From NCBI GenBank assembly GCA_028564675.1, contig JAOVVO010000158.1, forward strand, positions 62,001-126,000: DNA of 64,000 bases. The letters are read 5' to 3'. The notes under the pieces are model-generated. The model did not search any database, was not told where the DNA came from, and saw only the letters and a program-made list of their open reading frames with translations. Each line of letters opens with the position of its first letter. Positions within the stretch are counted from its first letter, which is position 1. Position numbers and translations under genes: made by a program. Origin of the DNA: Onchocerca lupi. Its lineage: Eukaryota; Nematoda; Chromadorea; Rhabditida; Onchocercidae. Of this stretch, positions 1 to 11,970 are shown one piece after another.

Positions 1-328
1 AATGTACGCATAAAACTTAAAAATAAAGCCTCGATTTACTTTTCATATTACTATCTGTATGAGAAATGAAGAAAAAAATCAACTTCGAAGTCATTATGAT
101 TCTCCCACGCTATTTTAAATTGGGAAATACTATTATTTTGATGATTATGTTAAAACAGGAAATAAAAAACAACTAGAATCAAAATGACTAAATGAAAATA
201 AAATAACTGAAATAAAATTGGCAATATAATCAGAATATAAGGCATAAAACAATCAAATTAATGGTTCACAATTGATAAATTAGCTCTTCCACATAGAGAA
301 AACGAGATGGATTCAAAAAATCATTTTA
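1..328. other. 3' flank of TOP3B, no gene seen
   Basis: AT-rich sequence downstream of the TOP3B stop codon. I see no open frame or family motif on either strand. It probably contains the TOP3B 3' UTR and polyadenylation region. Confidence 0.5.
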
Positions 329-685
329 TCATCTTTTTCGAGTAGTCCGACCACGACTTTTCACTGATTTACCACTACTACGTTTTTGTCGCACATTGAC
401 ATGTCGCCGTTGAATGGGCTGTTCCGCATTATATGCATGATTCAAATTCACAAGATGTGAAATAGATTTATCACAAAAAATACAACCTTTATACGTGGCT
501 CTCTCCTCTGGTAAAGGTGATTTATCCTGTAAATAGCTTGGATATAAAAGATTTCTAAAGCTATTTCATAACAGGAACAGAAGACATTTTTTTAAATGGT
601 TTCTATTATAAAATCTATGATTGGACAAAAAATTAATTTTTCTTTCAAAATAAGTGATCAAAAATTTTGGATCAGAGTTTTTTAC

Positions 686-720
<35 letters not shown>

Positions 721-3700
721 AATGAATTCAAATTTCTTTTTTCTCGATTTGGATTTACAAAAAACTTCAACAATTTAACAACAAATTATACATAAAATTA
801 CCTTATATTCAGCAAAAAACAACTGTGCACCACAATCTTCACATTGCTTGGTAAGAACTTTAACGCGGAGAGCACCTTCAAAAATGGTTACAACAGCAGA
901 GCATCTATTGCAAGAAATACGCCATTTTGGTGCAGATTGCGGATCTAATACCAATACTCCATGACCAGCATCACACTGACGTGGACATTGTACTACTCCC
1001 AATGTTCTAGAAGTCAGAAATTGCATAATTAAGAGTTCTTGCTTCATCAGTCAATTTTTAGAATTTTTTACTTTTACATGAGATTTAAGCCTGAAGTTGC
1101 AGTAAATGTAATATTATCTCCTTCTTATTAGGCATAATGTAACTAAAAGATAACTATTTTGCAACTTACAAGAATGAATGAGGGCACACAGGATTAAAAC
1201 ATTCATGACATCCTGAACCTTTTCTCATTCCTTCAAATGGCGGATTGTTATAACAATAAGGACAAAGTGCATATGACATTGATAATTTTCCTGTAAATAC
1301 GACAACTATTATCTAAGCGAATATGTCTCTTTTGCTATTTCTAACATTTGCCTTTTTTTTCATCGACTCTTACACGTTAACTTTTTTCTCAGTAATTAAA
1401 CATGAATTATTATCCAAATGTTTAGATTTTTTTCAAGGTTCTACTAAAGAAGTGGAAAAAAAAGTGATATTAAATTTAAGTTTTCTTTTTGTTTTTTATC
1501 TTTATTTTCATTTTTTTTTCATTTCTCTTTTATTTTATTTTTTGGGAATAATGTGTCATTTTTAAAATCAGCTATTCAGAAAACTCGTTCATTTCCTAAA
1601 AAAAAAAGAAAAAAAAAAAAAAAGTAATTTACCTCCAGGACCTTGCCAGTAAATCAAATCAAATTCATCCAAAGGGCATTTATTTTCACCATGAAGCCTC
1701 AATAGACCATCTTTGGCAGAAGGCAATGAATAAGTATCCTAAAAATGAATGAAAAATAACATTATTTTTTCCATCAAATTCCACTGATTTAATTGTCATT
1801 TTTACTTAATTACCTGACAACTCGAGCAATGTAAACGTTGTGGTTTGGAAGCAACAAGTTTCATAAAACGTCGACATTTCCCACATCTGCTGAATGGTTT
1901 TCCCGAAGCAGCAAGTGATGTGAATGAATCTGAACAAATATGTAAAAAATTTTGATCTTTCCCAAAATTCTGCAGCTTGAATTAAGAATAGAGAAGAAAG
2001 AACGATTCATTCAATATCATTTTTTTAATACTTTTTAATATAAATACATTAGACTAACAATTTTTTATTCATTGTTATTTGCAAACGATGAAAAATTCTT
2101 TTTACCTTCAAAAAGAGAGTCCACAAGACCAATATTTTCTACAAAGTAAATAAATTTAAGGCGGAAATTCTCAAGCACATGATCCTTGACCTGTAAATAA
2201 ATAAGATTAGCAACAAGGCTCCATTAATTATTCTACTTTAAGATTGATTAACTGTAACATTGAGTTTAATAAAATGCAAAACAGTACATCCTTGATTTCA
2301 GAGGTATATTTTGGGGCATTTTCAAGTTTCAAGAGAAGTCTAGCATGAATGAGGTAATAACGTTTGGTTGTCGTCTAAATTTTTATGAAAGCGAACTAAT
2401 TAAAGAAGAACTAAGAAAAGCAAAAAGAGAAAATATCATTGTAGTACATAGCTGTGCAGCAACAAATGAAGCAGAACGTCAGATAAGGCAAAAAATACGT
2501 AAGATTCATAAAAATAATCCAAACAAAGAGATTATTGTAGTTGGCTGTGCTGTTCAATTAGATCCTGAATCGTATAGTAATAATTCAGAGGTATATTTTG
2601 GGGCATTTCCAAGTTTCAAGAGAAGTTTTTAGAGTGAACTTTCTTTAAATAAAACATTAGGAAAATTATCATTATTTTTTAAACCATTAAAATAATAGTT
2701 AAAAGTAAATGATTAAATCGTCTTATTGCAAAGATTTTATCAATCATAAAGACTGATATTTTAGATAGGCGGAATTCTGTCGACAAGCAATATTTTGCAA
2801 GATTAAACGAGATATGATACTGCTTTCGATCTTTATATGCTAAGAACGGCTCTTTCGACCCTCTGAACTTCCCTCTGATTCCAAAATGATGATACTAAAA
2901 AATATTTACTTACAGAATGAAAATCGGCATATCCCTTAGCAATGAGATTTAATTGATTTTCAACTTCAGATCGCATTGTAGGTAATACCAATTCCGAATC
3001 TATTTTCCAATAGCCATGCACAAGTGCAATGCCTAATTTTGTTGGTATTAGACGCCTTCTAGATTCAACCTAAAGATTTCCAAATAATTTGAAATTTAAA
3101 CTTGGAAAAAAAAATTATTCAGTACATCTTGGATTAATGTATAAAAAGTATAAAGTCGTATTTTAAACTGAGAAAACTAACAGTAACATAGTTCCGCTGA
3201 CAAATATTATTAATATGAACGGGAATTGAAGCATCCGTCCCGATGCCATGTTTTTCCATTAATGAGATCAATTCTGATTCAGTAAGGTAATCAGGTGGAG
3301 TCGTCGCATACTCGCATATTACTCCATCTCTTAAATTATCCTGTTTGGAAAAAAAAATATTATAAAATAAAATGAATGAAAACTGACATGCTGAATTTTA
3401 ATTCTACCTGCAATCCACAATATTACACAATTTTTATTTTTCCTTAAAAGTATGAAAAGTTTACTTCTTTATTTTGCGGTGATTATTTGTACTATCCCCG
3501 AAAATCAATCAAAAAAAGTTCAACTATTCCATCAATATACAGAACCTGAATAGTCAACATTAAAATTAAAACTTACTTTAAACTGACTTTTGTGCCTTTC
3601 ACTATATTATAATTTTGTGCGTCTTCATCAATTTTCTGCCAGACCATAATTTCTGTGTAACCCAAATTGATAAGACTTTTACTTTTTGCAACAAATATTT

Positions 3701-4650
3701 CATTTGCAACGTCGATTCTTAAAAAATTACAACTGCTTATGAATCTTTAAAACAGCAGTGAAATTCGAAAAACAGATTAAGAGATGAAAAGCAAAAATGC
3801 AAAAGTTAAACGAAACTGTGGATGTAAATTACAAAATGTCTTACTTTACAGTAGTGACAAGATATACACAAGGCTTCATTAGTGTTGCAATGAAATGTTG
3901 TGTGACATATTCGTATACTTTCAAAGCGTCTAAACAAATTTGGTGATTTATAAAGAAATTTTAATATGGCCTAATCTAATGAGTTGGACACTCTTGAATG
4001 GCTTTATTTTTCATAAACATTACTGAATCTGCAAACTCCTTGAAGATATTTATAAATCTAACAATTTTAATAAAAACAAAAGAAGTCAACCTCCAGTGAG
4101 TGAACCATCATTGCAACGCAAAGGTGTTATCGGAGGATGGTCACCTTTGTCTTCACCATTACGAGGCTTTGTTACTCCTTCTGCTAATAACTAAAAGAAT
4201 CAATTAATTTGAAGAAAAGAATTTAAAGAAAATTAAATTAAAGAATCAATTAATTAATACTGTAAAACTACGATGCAAGGCATACCAAAAAATATATTTA
4301 TTCCCACAATTCCCAATCAAGTAAAGTGAAAATAACCTTTTTTACAATATCATTCCAGCGGTTATCGCTTTGCTGATGTCGCAAGGCTTCTAAAAAATCA
4401 AAATTTGAAGGATACGCTGTTGTTTCCGTTCGTGGATAACTTATAAAACCCTGAAAAATAAAGCTCTTAAAAAATGACAATACCATAATAATCATAATGT
4501 TACCGACTGTTTCTGAAAGATAGAAATAATAAAATTAGTAGTATTTGAAAAAATGAAAAATTTTTTATTCATACCATAATTCATTCATTCGATATTTCCA
4601 ATATGAATAAGATCAACCTCTCATTCTTGCAATTTCTCTCCGTCATTTAC

Positions 4651-4681
<31 letters not shown>

Positions 4682-7600
4682 AAAGAAAGAAACCTTCAGG
4701 AAATTTAGGAAGAGCGCTAGCAATCCTAAAAATTCTTCACAAAAATTGGAAGTGAATTCATTCTCCTTTAATAAAATTTAGGCATGCATAAAAATTGCCA
4801 AAGTAAAGATTATTAAAAAAAAAAGTACGTACCCTAGTGTAAAGATATTCTGCAGTACTCATAGTCTGTGCTGGACTAAGACCTAAGCCACTACTAGCAA
4901 TTCTCAATAATTCAACAGTGTTGAGAGCTTGTGGACGCTCTTTCCGGAATTCGGAACTGCTTACATCAACAACAACACCTTGGTTTTGCTTCTGAAAAAC
5001 CCACGAAAAGCATATTAATCATGATGTGGGGCTTGATAAGTCCTGAATAGTATAATGAAGGATTATAGATTACAAGATCTACACTTTAAATAAGCAACAA
5101 ATTAATTACAAATTTCAGAGAAATAAAAATGAACGAACTTTGATCCGATCCAAGAACAACTGGCAGACATCTTTATCAAATATACGACCTCTGGCATGAG
5201 TTGGTCTTAATTTTTCACCTGCTGAAGTTTCGAAGACTGTCTAAAACATTTCCATATATCAAAAATATCTAAGCCATCCAAACTGAACAACTTGCAGTCA
5301 AATCATAAATTCTAAAAAATAAATTCTAAAAATAAATTAAATTCTAAAAAATATAAATAAAAAAAAAATATAAATATAAATTCAAAAATAAATTCTAAAA
5401 AATATAATATAAATATAAATATAAAAAATATAAATTCTAAAAAGAAAAAAAAATATAAATAAATCCTAAAAAAATATAAATTCTAAAAAAAATATAAATT
5501 CTAAAAAGTAAACTTGGAAAAAGATACCTCTAAAACCCAATATGGTTCTGGTTTAAATTGTGTAATCAAATCATGGCGAGTCACACAAAATCCCAGTGTT
5601 GGTGTCTGACATGGACCAAATGATATAGTTGTGCTATCGAGGTCGCCATATTTACCCTGAGATATATAAAAAAATGTCCGGAAAATTGTCAGTTCGTACT
5701 TCCCAAGGAGTAATCTAATAAATTAAGAAGATATACAGAGATTTAATTGTATCATCAAGGAAACTTAGCATTAAGTCTAACGAAATACAGAAATTAAGAG
5801 ATTGTTAATGATCCTTTAATATATTAATAAATTGACCAAAAATTGGGATGATCAAACATAATATTATATAATGAATACCTGAAAATATCGCGTTTGGAAG
5901 CGCGTAAAAGCACAACCAATCCTCAAATCTAGCTCTTGACGCGCATCAACAGATAGGCTTTCATTGATATTAGGACGACTAAGATTCCGCATCGCTGATT
6001 TGATATCTTTTACAGTGATAGCTGAGAAATGCGCTCTGAAAACAGTTTGTTTTAATTTCAGAGAAGTTATTTACCTGGTAATGTCAGCCAGGAAACAACT
6101 AAAAAACAATCACAAAATATAAACATTCAGTAAAGTCTTCTATTTTTAATGAAAATAGAAAAACATACCTATAAATATTTCCCATAATATCTCCTGTTCT
6201 TGGTTTTTTCATTGAATTTTTAACTGCTTCAATAACCTGTCAAGTCAACAATTAATAAAGCCCTGTATTATTTTAGTTTAAAAGATGGCGCTAAAATAAT
6301 TAACGAGAAAAACACAGCTTCTTTTTCCGAAAGAAAAACATTTTTCTATGAGAACTAATATACAGATCCTCAACAGAGAAGACATTCTATGAGAGCTGAA
6401 ATACAGGTCCTTAACTGAGAAGACATCTTTCATTCGCCCCAGTAATTTCATTTCAAATGGCTGATTAAAAAATATGAACATGATGTAATTTCGATAGTCT
6501 GGAAAAATCTTAAATATTATAAAGCTAATCGAAATACTCAAAATACTCAAATTCCTGGAAAGCTGTGGAAAAAAGAACCAACTTCAAAGCAAATATTTTC
6601 CCCTTCTTTATCACAATCCAACCATAAGACCAGAAAATCACAGCCTTTTGCTTCCGAAGAGAGATACTGCAAAAGTCTTTTTGCTAAAAGGAAAAGAACA
6701 TCATTGATTGTAGTTTTAAAATACACAGAATTCTCATTTTTTGAAAATTTCTAATCATATTTTTTCATTAAAAACTAAGAGAAATATCTTCAAAAATTGA
6801 TGCCTGTTAAAATGAAAAAAGTGATCTAAAGAAACAAAAAAACTTGATTTTGACGTATTTTAGAATAACTTTTCTCGCCTTTCTTCAGTATTTTTTTATC
6901 CACTCACTTCAGCAGGGTTCGAAATTTAAAATATTTCTCGAAAAATACTTTGAATGACAACAGCTAATGACATAAACCATTTGAGGAAACTAAATAACCT
7001 CATTCATTCGCATTTTTGGATTTGCTTCTTTTTTGATAGTTGGAGATGAAAACAATTGAATTGGATCAACTTTTTCCCAATTATTCATTTTCGGTGGAAA
7101 ATCCAGGGACATTACGTGACCACAAGTACTTGTTACCTGAAATACAATTTGCATACTAACTTTAATTTCAATTACGAGGAGAATTAGAAGTTAATATTGT
7201 CTTCTTATAATGTAATAAAATAAAATAAGAGAGGAACTCACTATATGAATAATAATTGATAAAGATGAAAATATTTATATATTATATGATTAATTAATAA
7301 TTCTTAATTTTAATTAATGTTTTTCATATTTTCTTCACCTTGAAAAATGCTGATTGTCCTTGGAACTGCCCATAGTATTCGGAAACTGAGCAAACATTAT
7401 TCCAACCTTTAAAAGTAAGGGAAAAATATTTAGACTTTAAATAAGGAAAGATGAGAAAAGACAAGAACAACAAATAACAATTGAAAATGATTTAAAAAAA
7501 GAAAACATAGGTGTAAGTTTTTCAATTATATTAAAACGGGTTAGAAATGAAAAGAACTGAAAATTTATAAGCAGAGAAGTAGAAGTAAAAAATGAAAAGC

Positions 7601-7729
7601 AGAAAAAAACAAAAAAAAAGTGGGGTTTTCACCTTTTCTTTTTTCAACTTTACCATCAGCAAGGATTTTTGCAATGGCTTCAGCAAGCATCGGTTTTTCG
7701 GCCACCATTACAATCTTCAACGAAGCCAT
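329..7729 (-). CDS. TOP3B: DNA topoisomerase III beta, multi-exon
   Basis: Type IA topoisomerase that passes single DNA (and, for the beta form, RNA) strands through a transient 5'-phosphotyrosine break. About 20 exons read in order on the minus strand match TOP3B. The first (7633-7729) starts MASLKIVMVAEKPMLAEAIA, the Toprim N-terminus. The exon near 6570-6690 carries WLDCDKEGENICFE, the acidic Toprim metal site. The exon near 4337-4454 carries GFISYPRTETT with the catalytic tyrosine. The exon near 3183-3345 carries LMEKHGIGTDASIPVHINN. Four Cys-rich C-terminal exons follow: CGKCRRFMK (about 1816-1933), CPYCYNNPPF (about 1170-1290), CPRQCDAGHG (802-1041) and GCIFCDK (329-526). They end in a basic RGRTTRKR tail shorter than the vertebrate RGG-rich tail. 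The start is the Met directly before the Toprim strand, 80 bp after the PUS10 long-form stop. The intron 2191-2913 is unusually long and holds a bacterial-like fragment. Confidence 0.95.
688..721. repeat. AT dinucleotide microsatellite
   Basis: Run of TA/AT dinucleotides broken by two acata interruptions, in the last intron of TOP3B. Confidence 0.9.
2297..2339. repeat. 43-bp direct repeat, left copy
   Basis: Matches 2584-2626 at 42 of 43 positions (the single difference is t versus c). It ends a few bases before the ATG of the Wolbachia-like fragment. It may be a target duplication made at insertion, or a copied piece of the insert itself. Confidence 0.9.
2340..2583 (+). pseudogene. Wolbachia-like mtaB/miaB N-terminal fragment (putative nuwt)
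   Basis: A continuous frame from the ATG at 2345 reads as the N-terminal domain of a bacterial methylthiotransferase. These tRNA-modifying radical-SAM enzymes (MtaB/MiaB) place three conserved cysteines in this domain. All three contexts are visible: TFGCRLNFYESE, VVHSCAATNEAERQ and IIVVGCAVQLDPES. The radical-SAM CxxxCxxC domain is absent and the frame stops at 2632, so only about the first 80 residues are present. The AT-rich style and wording are typical of Rickettsiales. It lies antisense inside a TOP3B intron and has no sign of being a functional gene. A nematode mitochondrial paralogue is a less likely source because there are no introns and the match looks bacterial. The Wolbachia assignment is from memory of the family, not a search. 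Confidence 0.8.
2584..2626. repeat. 43-bp direct repeat, right copy
   Basis: Second copy of the 43-bp repeat, immediately after the Wolbachia-like segment. The bacterial frame reads through it as SEVYFGAFPSFKR. That could be genuine methylthiotransferase sequence or a chance continuation into host DNA. Confidence 0.9.
5285..5515. repeat. AT-rich degenerate minisatellite in a TOP3B intron
   Basis: Repeated variants of aaattctaaaaaatataaat fill most of this intron, with irregular unit length. It looks like slippage-driven expansion of a simple AT-rich unit; no coding content. Confidence 0.8.
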
Positions 7730-7809
7730 ATCCACCTCTATCCCTTTCCACCTCCGCCAACTCTCCTGCCTTATATATTGTACGATTAGCATTTTTTTCA
7801 CAGTTACAA

Positions 7810-8320
7810 CTATTCCACTTTTTGGTCAACCATTGAAATTTCACTGATACAATGACAGTGCATGCAACAAAATTTTTTGTATATTTCAACTTACGGACCA
7901 GTTCTCGGAACCTTCATTAATTCATTAATGAATAACCACATGTCCGCTCTATTGTAGCAGATGTAAAAGACATGGTCACCACCAATAAAACTTAAAGATA
8001 ATCCATGACACGATATATGATGATTTTTAAAATGCTTTAGCGATCAAGCGCTTGTTATGCACCCAATATTTTAGAAAACAAAAATTCATTATCACCAAAA
8101 ACAACTATAACTGTAAAAAGTAACAAATTAGGACAAAATAGTATGCTTAATGCAATACGTAAAATAAATAATGATATTTCAGAAGAAAATGTATAATGAA
8201 CCAATTTACTTAAGAACTTCATATACATGTCCTTGTTTTACATCAGTGATTGCACTAAAACTCCGCACTCGTAATTCGTCAGAAAATATAAATGAACATA
8301 CGAAATATTTTTCTATGAAT
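7810..8320 (-). CDS. Possible C-terminal extension exons of PUS10
   Basis: Three stretches bounded by acceptable splice sites (8210-8320, 7895-7990, 7810-7843) join in frame to the last PUS10 core exon. The donor is gtaaaa at 8496, which removes the TAA stop. With the two bases carried over they sum to 243 nt, 80 residues plus a stop. The encoded piece includes SDELRVRSFSAITDVKQGHV, GGDHVFYICYNRADMWLFIN and ends ISMVDQKVE. I recognise no domain. It could instead be a separate small gene, but no in-frame start codon is seen upstream of 8320. The tail ends 80 bp before the TOP3B start codon. Confidence 0.5.
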
Positions 8321-11300
8321 CTGTGATTAAAATAAAACATTATTTGAAAACAGCACAGATAAATATATCCAGTTAATTAGTACTACATAAAAAAAAAAAA
8401 GAGGATTTCTAAAAATAATGACATCTGAGTATTCAACAATAAGTGTAAATACAATTACAGGAAAAGATAAACAACAATATTAAGATCTAATTTTACTTTG
8501 GTGGCCATTCCATGTCAACGCCCTCAACATCCAATTCAAGTATGTCAATTTCACCGCATTCAACATCCAATAAATCTGCCAGTGATGGTCGAGTTCGACC
8601 AAAATCACCATGCACAAATTCTTTTACATAAGTTCCCGCTTGTGTCTCCATTCTAAAACAATGAAGTCACCATTCGGAACTTTTAAAAGAACTTTTAAGA
8701 ATCCCCTGTTTGGGAGCCAAATAATTTAATCTACAAAAAAAAAAAGGAAAAAAAACAGCTTGAAAAATCTTTTTTCCTTTACAGAAATTATTACTGTGTT
8801 AACTATGGTAATTTTATCAAAAATCTAATTAATAAGATACAGGTTATTGCAGTAAATCAAAATCAGAAATCCAATTTCGAAAATCTGTTGTTTTCAATTA
8901 ACATTATGTTCCAGAAGACAACTGGAACTATGGAAATGTTTTATGATGATGTAAACAAGAAACTAGGACTATACCAAATTATGCGAAATAAAGTTTTTTC
9001 TTGACAAATTAAAAGTGGAAGTTCTTATCCCAGAGAAAGTACATCATTACTAGTTACAGCTCACTGAGCAAAGCTAAACTTCGATTTTTTAAATATAAGA
9101 GTTAAAAATACAATTTAGATTAAAAAAAGCAAGCATAATTCATGTTACCTGACTAGGAAATGATGATCATCCAATTTTAGTGCTGCTATGGAAAATATCG
9201 TTCTTCGTCTTTCAAGCAAAGGACGACGTTTCAGTACCCGCACAGGAGTTTTTTGAATCACTTCAATGGGTGCTTTATGACGAAGTTCTTTTAACACAAG
9301 TTCATCAAGTTTCCGCGTACTATAGCAGTAACCGGTATATAATTTTCGCTTTTCTAGAACAAGAAAAAAACGATTATTGAAGTGATTATAGAAATTTATA
9401 ATTCAAATCGAAATTTATAATACATATTTCTTCAACTTTCCTATTTTTTTTTCAAACATTATCGACATATAAAAAATGTTAGAATGGCTTACCATCTTGA
9501 ATAAAAAATGTTAGAATGGCTTACCATCTTGACCTATTTTTATCAAAGATGCTTGGTCTGACGTGATCTGTTTCAAACCAGGAAGAACTTTCACATCAAG
9601 ATTTTTGTTAATATCATCCTCCAAACGTTTTAATGTAGTCTTTAAGTTATGTCCTTGGAATGAAGAAATTTTCTTGGGGTTGATTAGCTGAAAAGAATCA
9701 GATTAGCATATTTACACTCCATTTTATTTCAGAATTTTTGGGGAAAAAGAAAAAGTACTTGCAACACAAATGGCCTTCCGGTACCGAGCATTCGTACATC
9801 AATATCTTCTCGTCCTGAAGCTACAAAACGTGTAACATCGCATCCAGTTTCCTTGATAAACGGTGCACCGATTTTCTCCGATACCTCAAAAAATCATTAA
9901 GTCTTACATCCAAATACACAGGATCATTAGATTCATTTTAACTTATGCATAAACTTACTGAATGTCCAGTGATTCTCGGTATATCGGCTGAAGCAGACCA
10001 TGGACTTTGAGACATATTTCTGGAAAATTTGCAGTAACGTCCGGCTATGAATAGTGGATTACGTTCAAATGAGACTGTATAAATACATGATGCTGATGGT
10101 GACGCCATCTTGTAAACCCTGCAATCCTTCCTTCATATAATTCTTTCTTTTCAAAAAATTAGCAAATGAACAGTGCAAAGAATCACAGTCGTGATTTTCA
10201 AACCAAAAAAAATGTTGAAAAGGATAACGCTGATAAGAATATAGAACACCTGTATTATTTATATTTTAATCCAACATTCGGTTTATTCCACAGTGTACAA
10301 ATTCTGCTTACCAAAAATGGCTCACTTGGAGCATATTTTCAATACCTACGCTTCATTTAAACAAGCGAGACATCTATGCTTTCTGTTCATTAAAAGTTTG
10401 AAAATAAGTTGTAGACACTTCGTTCCACAATTCCTCTAGTCATTCGCTTTACCCTGCTTCATTATCTACTCTAACTATTCTGGTAGAAACTTGAGAAGGG
10501 AACAATACTGGATATTCGACTAATCTCGAAAGAGTATGAAATATGCCAAGATAAAAGCAATTTTCGAATTCAAATGTATAAACCTACATATGTTTTTCCC
10601 ATGAGTTTAGATAAAGCGTTAGTATTATCATATAGCATTTAGTTCAAGCATATTATAATATATTAAATTATAGAAAATTTGCTTCAGATGGTTATTGTCC
10701 AGTTTTTATTATTGCTTTGGATTAGAAAAAATAAAGTTAGAGAAAGTTAATATTTGAAAACTATGAAATGAGTGAGAGAGTTTTGCATAACCTAAAATCT
10801 TTAAAAATCTACATTGAACAAAATATTCATCATCAGTTAAAAAAATAACCAAAAATTATACAATGCATATTCTCGATTCAGTTTGTGTGTCAGACTTGCA
10901 ATTCGTACTTTTGTATACATTGACAAGAGTGTATCGGCCACACTCGCAAATCTTAATCTTTTTCGCGATACTTGGAAATCACTGGGGAATTCCTTCATCA
11001 AATAATCAATATCATTCTTGTTGAATTCGTCATTGACAAATGTGAGAGTAAGAATTAAATCCGAATTCAATGAAGGTGATAAACCCGTAGCCTGCAATGA
11101 GAAAACAGATGCAGAAATCTATGTAATAAAATAATGGAAACTTATCTATACTATGATTCTAATGAACTAATGAACATATAGTTCTTATTTATAAAATTAA
11201 ATACATTCGAAAAATTAAATAAAATTTTTTTAGGATGTATTCAATTTTTGTTAATAGATATTAATAAAACAAAAAAAACATTCTAGAAAAGAATACTAAA

Positions 11301-11970
11301 CAAATAATATCAACAATTCAAGATGCTTCAAAAGTTTATTTAAGAAACTCCACGAACATTCCGAATTTTTTCCAAATAAGCGTTGACAATGCGTAATTTA
11401 AAAGGAACCATAGAAAGGGTACCATCTGATGATGGAATCTGATAAGCGGTTTCATATAGCGCTTCCCGAAGAATCGCTGTAACAGGCATGTTGATTGCAA
11501 GTAGGAATGATCTCGAATCATAGCCACTGCTTGCATATATTTTTTTTACCTGGAAAACTAATTAAAGCAAAACTGTTAAAAACATTTAATTAATAGTTCA
11601 AAAAAATTTTCAAATTTATCAGGCAATTCTTTAAAAATTCCAAAATCTTTGTATTCAAAAGCTTTTGAAAACTGTAAAATGTGATGAGAACCTCGTTACG
11701 GTAATCGAATAGATCTTTAACAAGTTCAGAATTTGATTTCAAGTTTCAATTCATAGCTAAATGGTATTTGAAAAGACAATATTTAAAGGGAAATTTTACC
11801 TCAGCTACCACTTCATCAACAAACTTTTCATCCAATACACCAAAACAAAGTGCACAACCGAACGGCTCTTTTACATTTTCGATTTCTTTTGGTCCTCTCA
11901 GCTGTCGAGTACAGATGGTGCAGAGAGGAATATGACCATATTCCCCATCTGACCTTGCATCGAATCCCAT
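7810..11970 (-). CDS. PUS10: tRNA pseudouridine synthase Pus10
   Basis: Pseudouridine synthase of the Pus10 family, which modifies tRNA positions 54/55 and in animals also supports microRNA processing. Exons: 11800-11970, 11349-11549, 10862-11091, 9959-10118, 9759-9884, 9525-9687, 9149-9353, 8497-8652, then optional exons 8210-8320, 7895-7990 and 7810-7843. The N-terminal half has paired cysteines (PLCTICTRQL, CALCFGVLDE) and NMPVTAILREALYE, equivalent to the THUMP-containing accessory domain. IAGRYCKFSRNMSQSPW leads into the catalytic motif SGREDIDVRMLGTGRPF with its Asp. KTPVRVLKRRPL and AGTYVKEFVHGDFGRTRPS form the C-terminal core. Using the TAA at 8493-8495 gives 471 aa, ending DMEWPPK like the animal family. 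Splicing at the donor that overlaps this stop gives 550 aa. The start at 11970 is the first Met after a possible acceptor; an upstream exon cannot be excluded. Confidence 0.9.
9469..9532. repeat. 32-bp perfect tandem duplication carrying a PUS10 splice donor
   Basis: Positions 9469-9500 and 9501-9532 are identical. On the minus strand each copy contains tcaagatggtaagcc, the exon end plus 5' splice site of the PUS10 exon 9525-9687. The gene therefore has two identical donors 32 bp apart. Use of the more distal one (exon end 9493) would add sequence and reach an in-frame taa within a few codons. Confidence 0.95.

Larger units (their letters stand above)
2191..2913 (-). other. Enlarged TOP3B intron
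   Basis: This 723-bp intron lies between exons encoding GYADFHS (donor gtaagt just below 2914) and VKDHVLENF (exon starting at 2190). It is several times longer than many introns of the gene. Much of the excess is the Wolbachia-like segment and the two 43-bp repeats around it. The flanking exons join in frame, so TOP3B should be unaffected if the intron is spliced normally. Confidence 0.75.

Noticed and set aside
1323..1565. Membrane-like open frame on + within TOP3B
   Set aside because: It lies in a TOP3B intron made of T-rich tracts; the Phe/Leu richness comes from T runs.
10166..10360. 64-codon + frame within PUS10
   Set aside because: It lies in a PUS10 intron, antisense, with no homology and no splice context.
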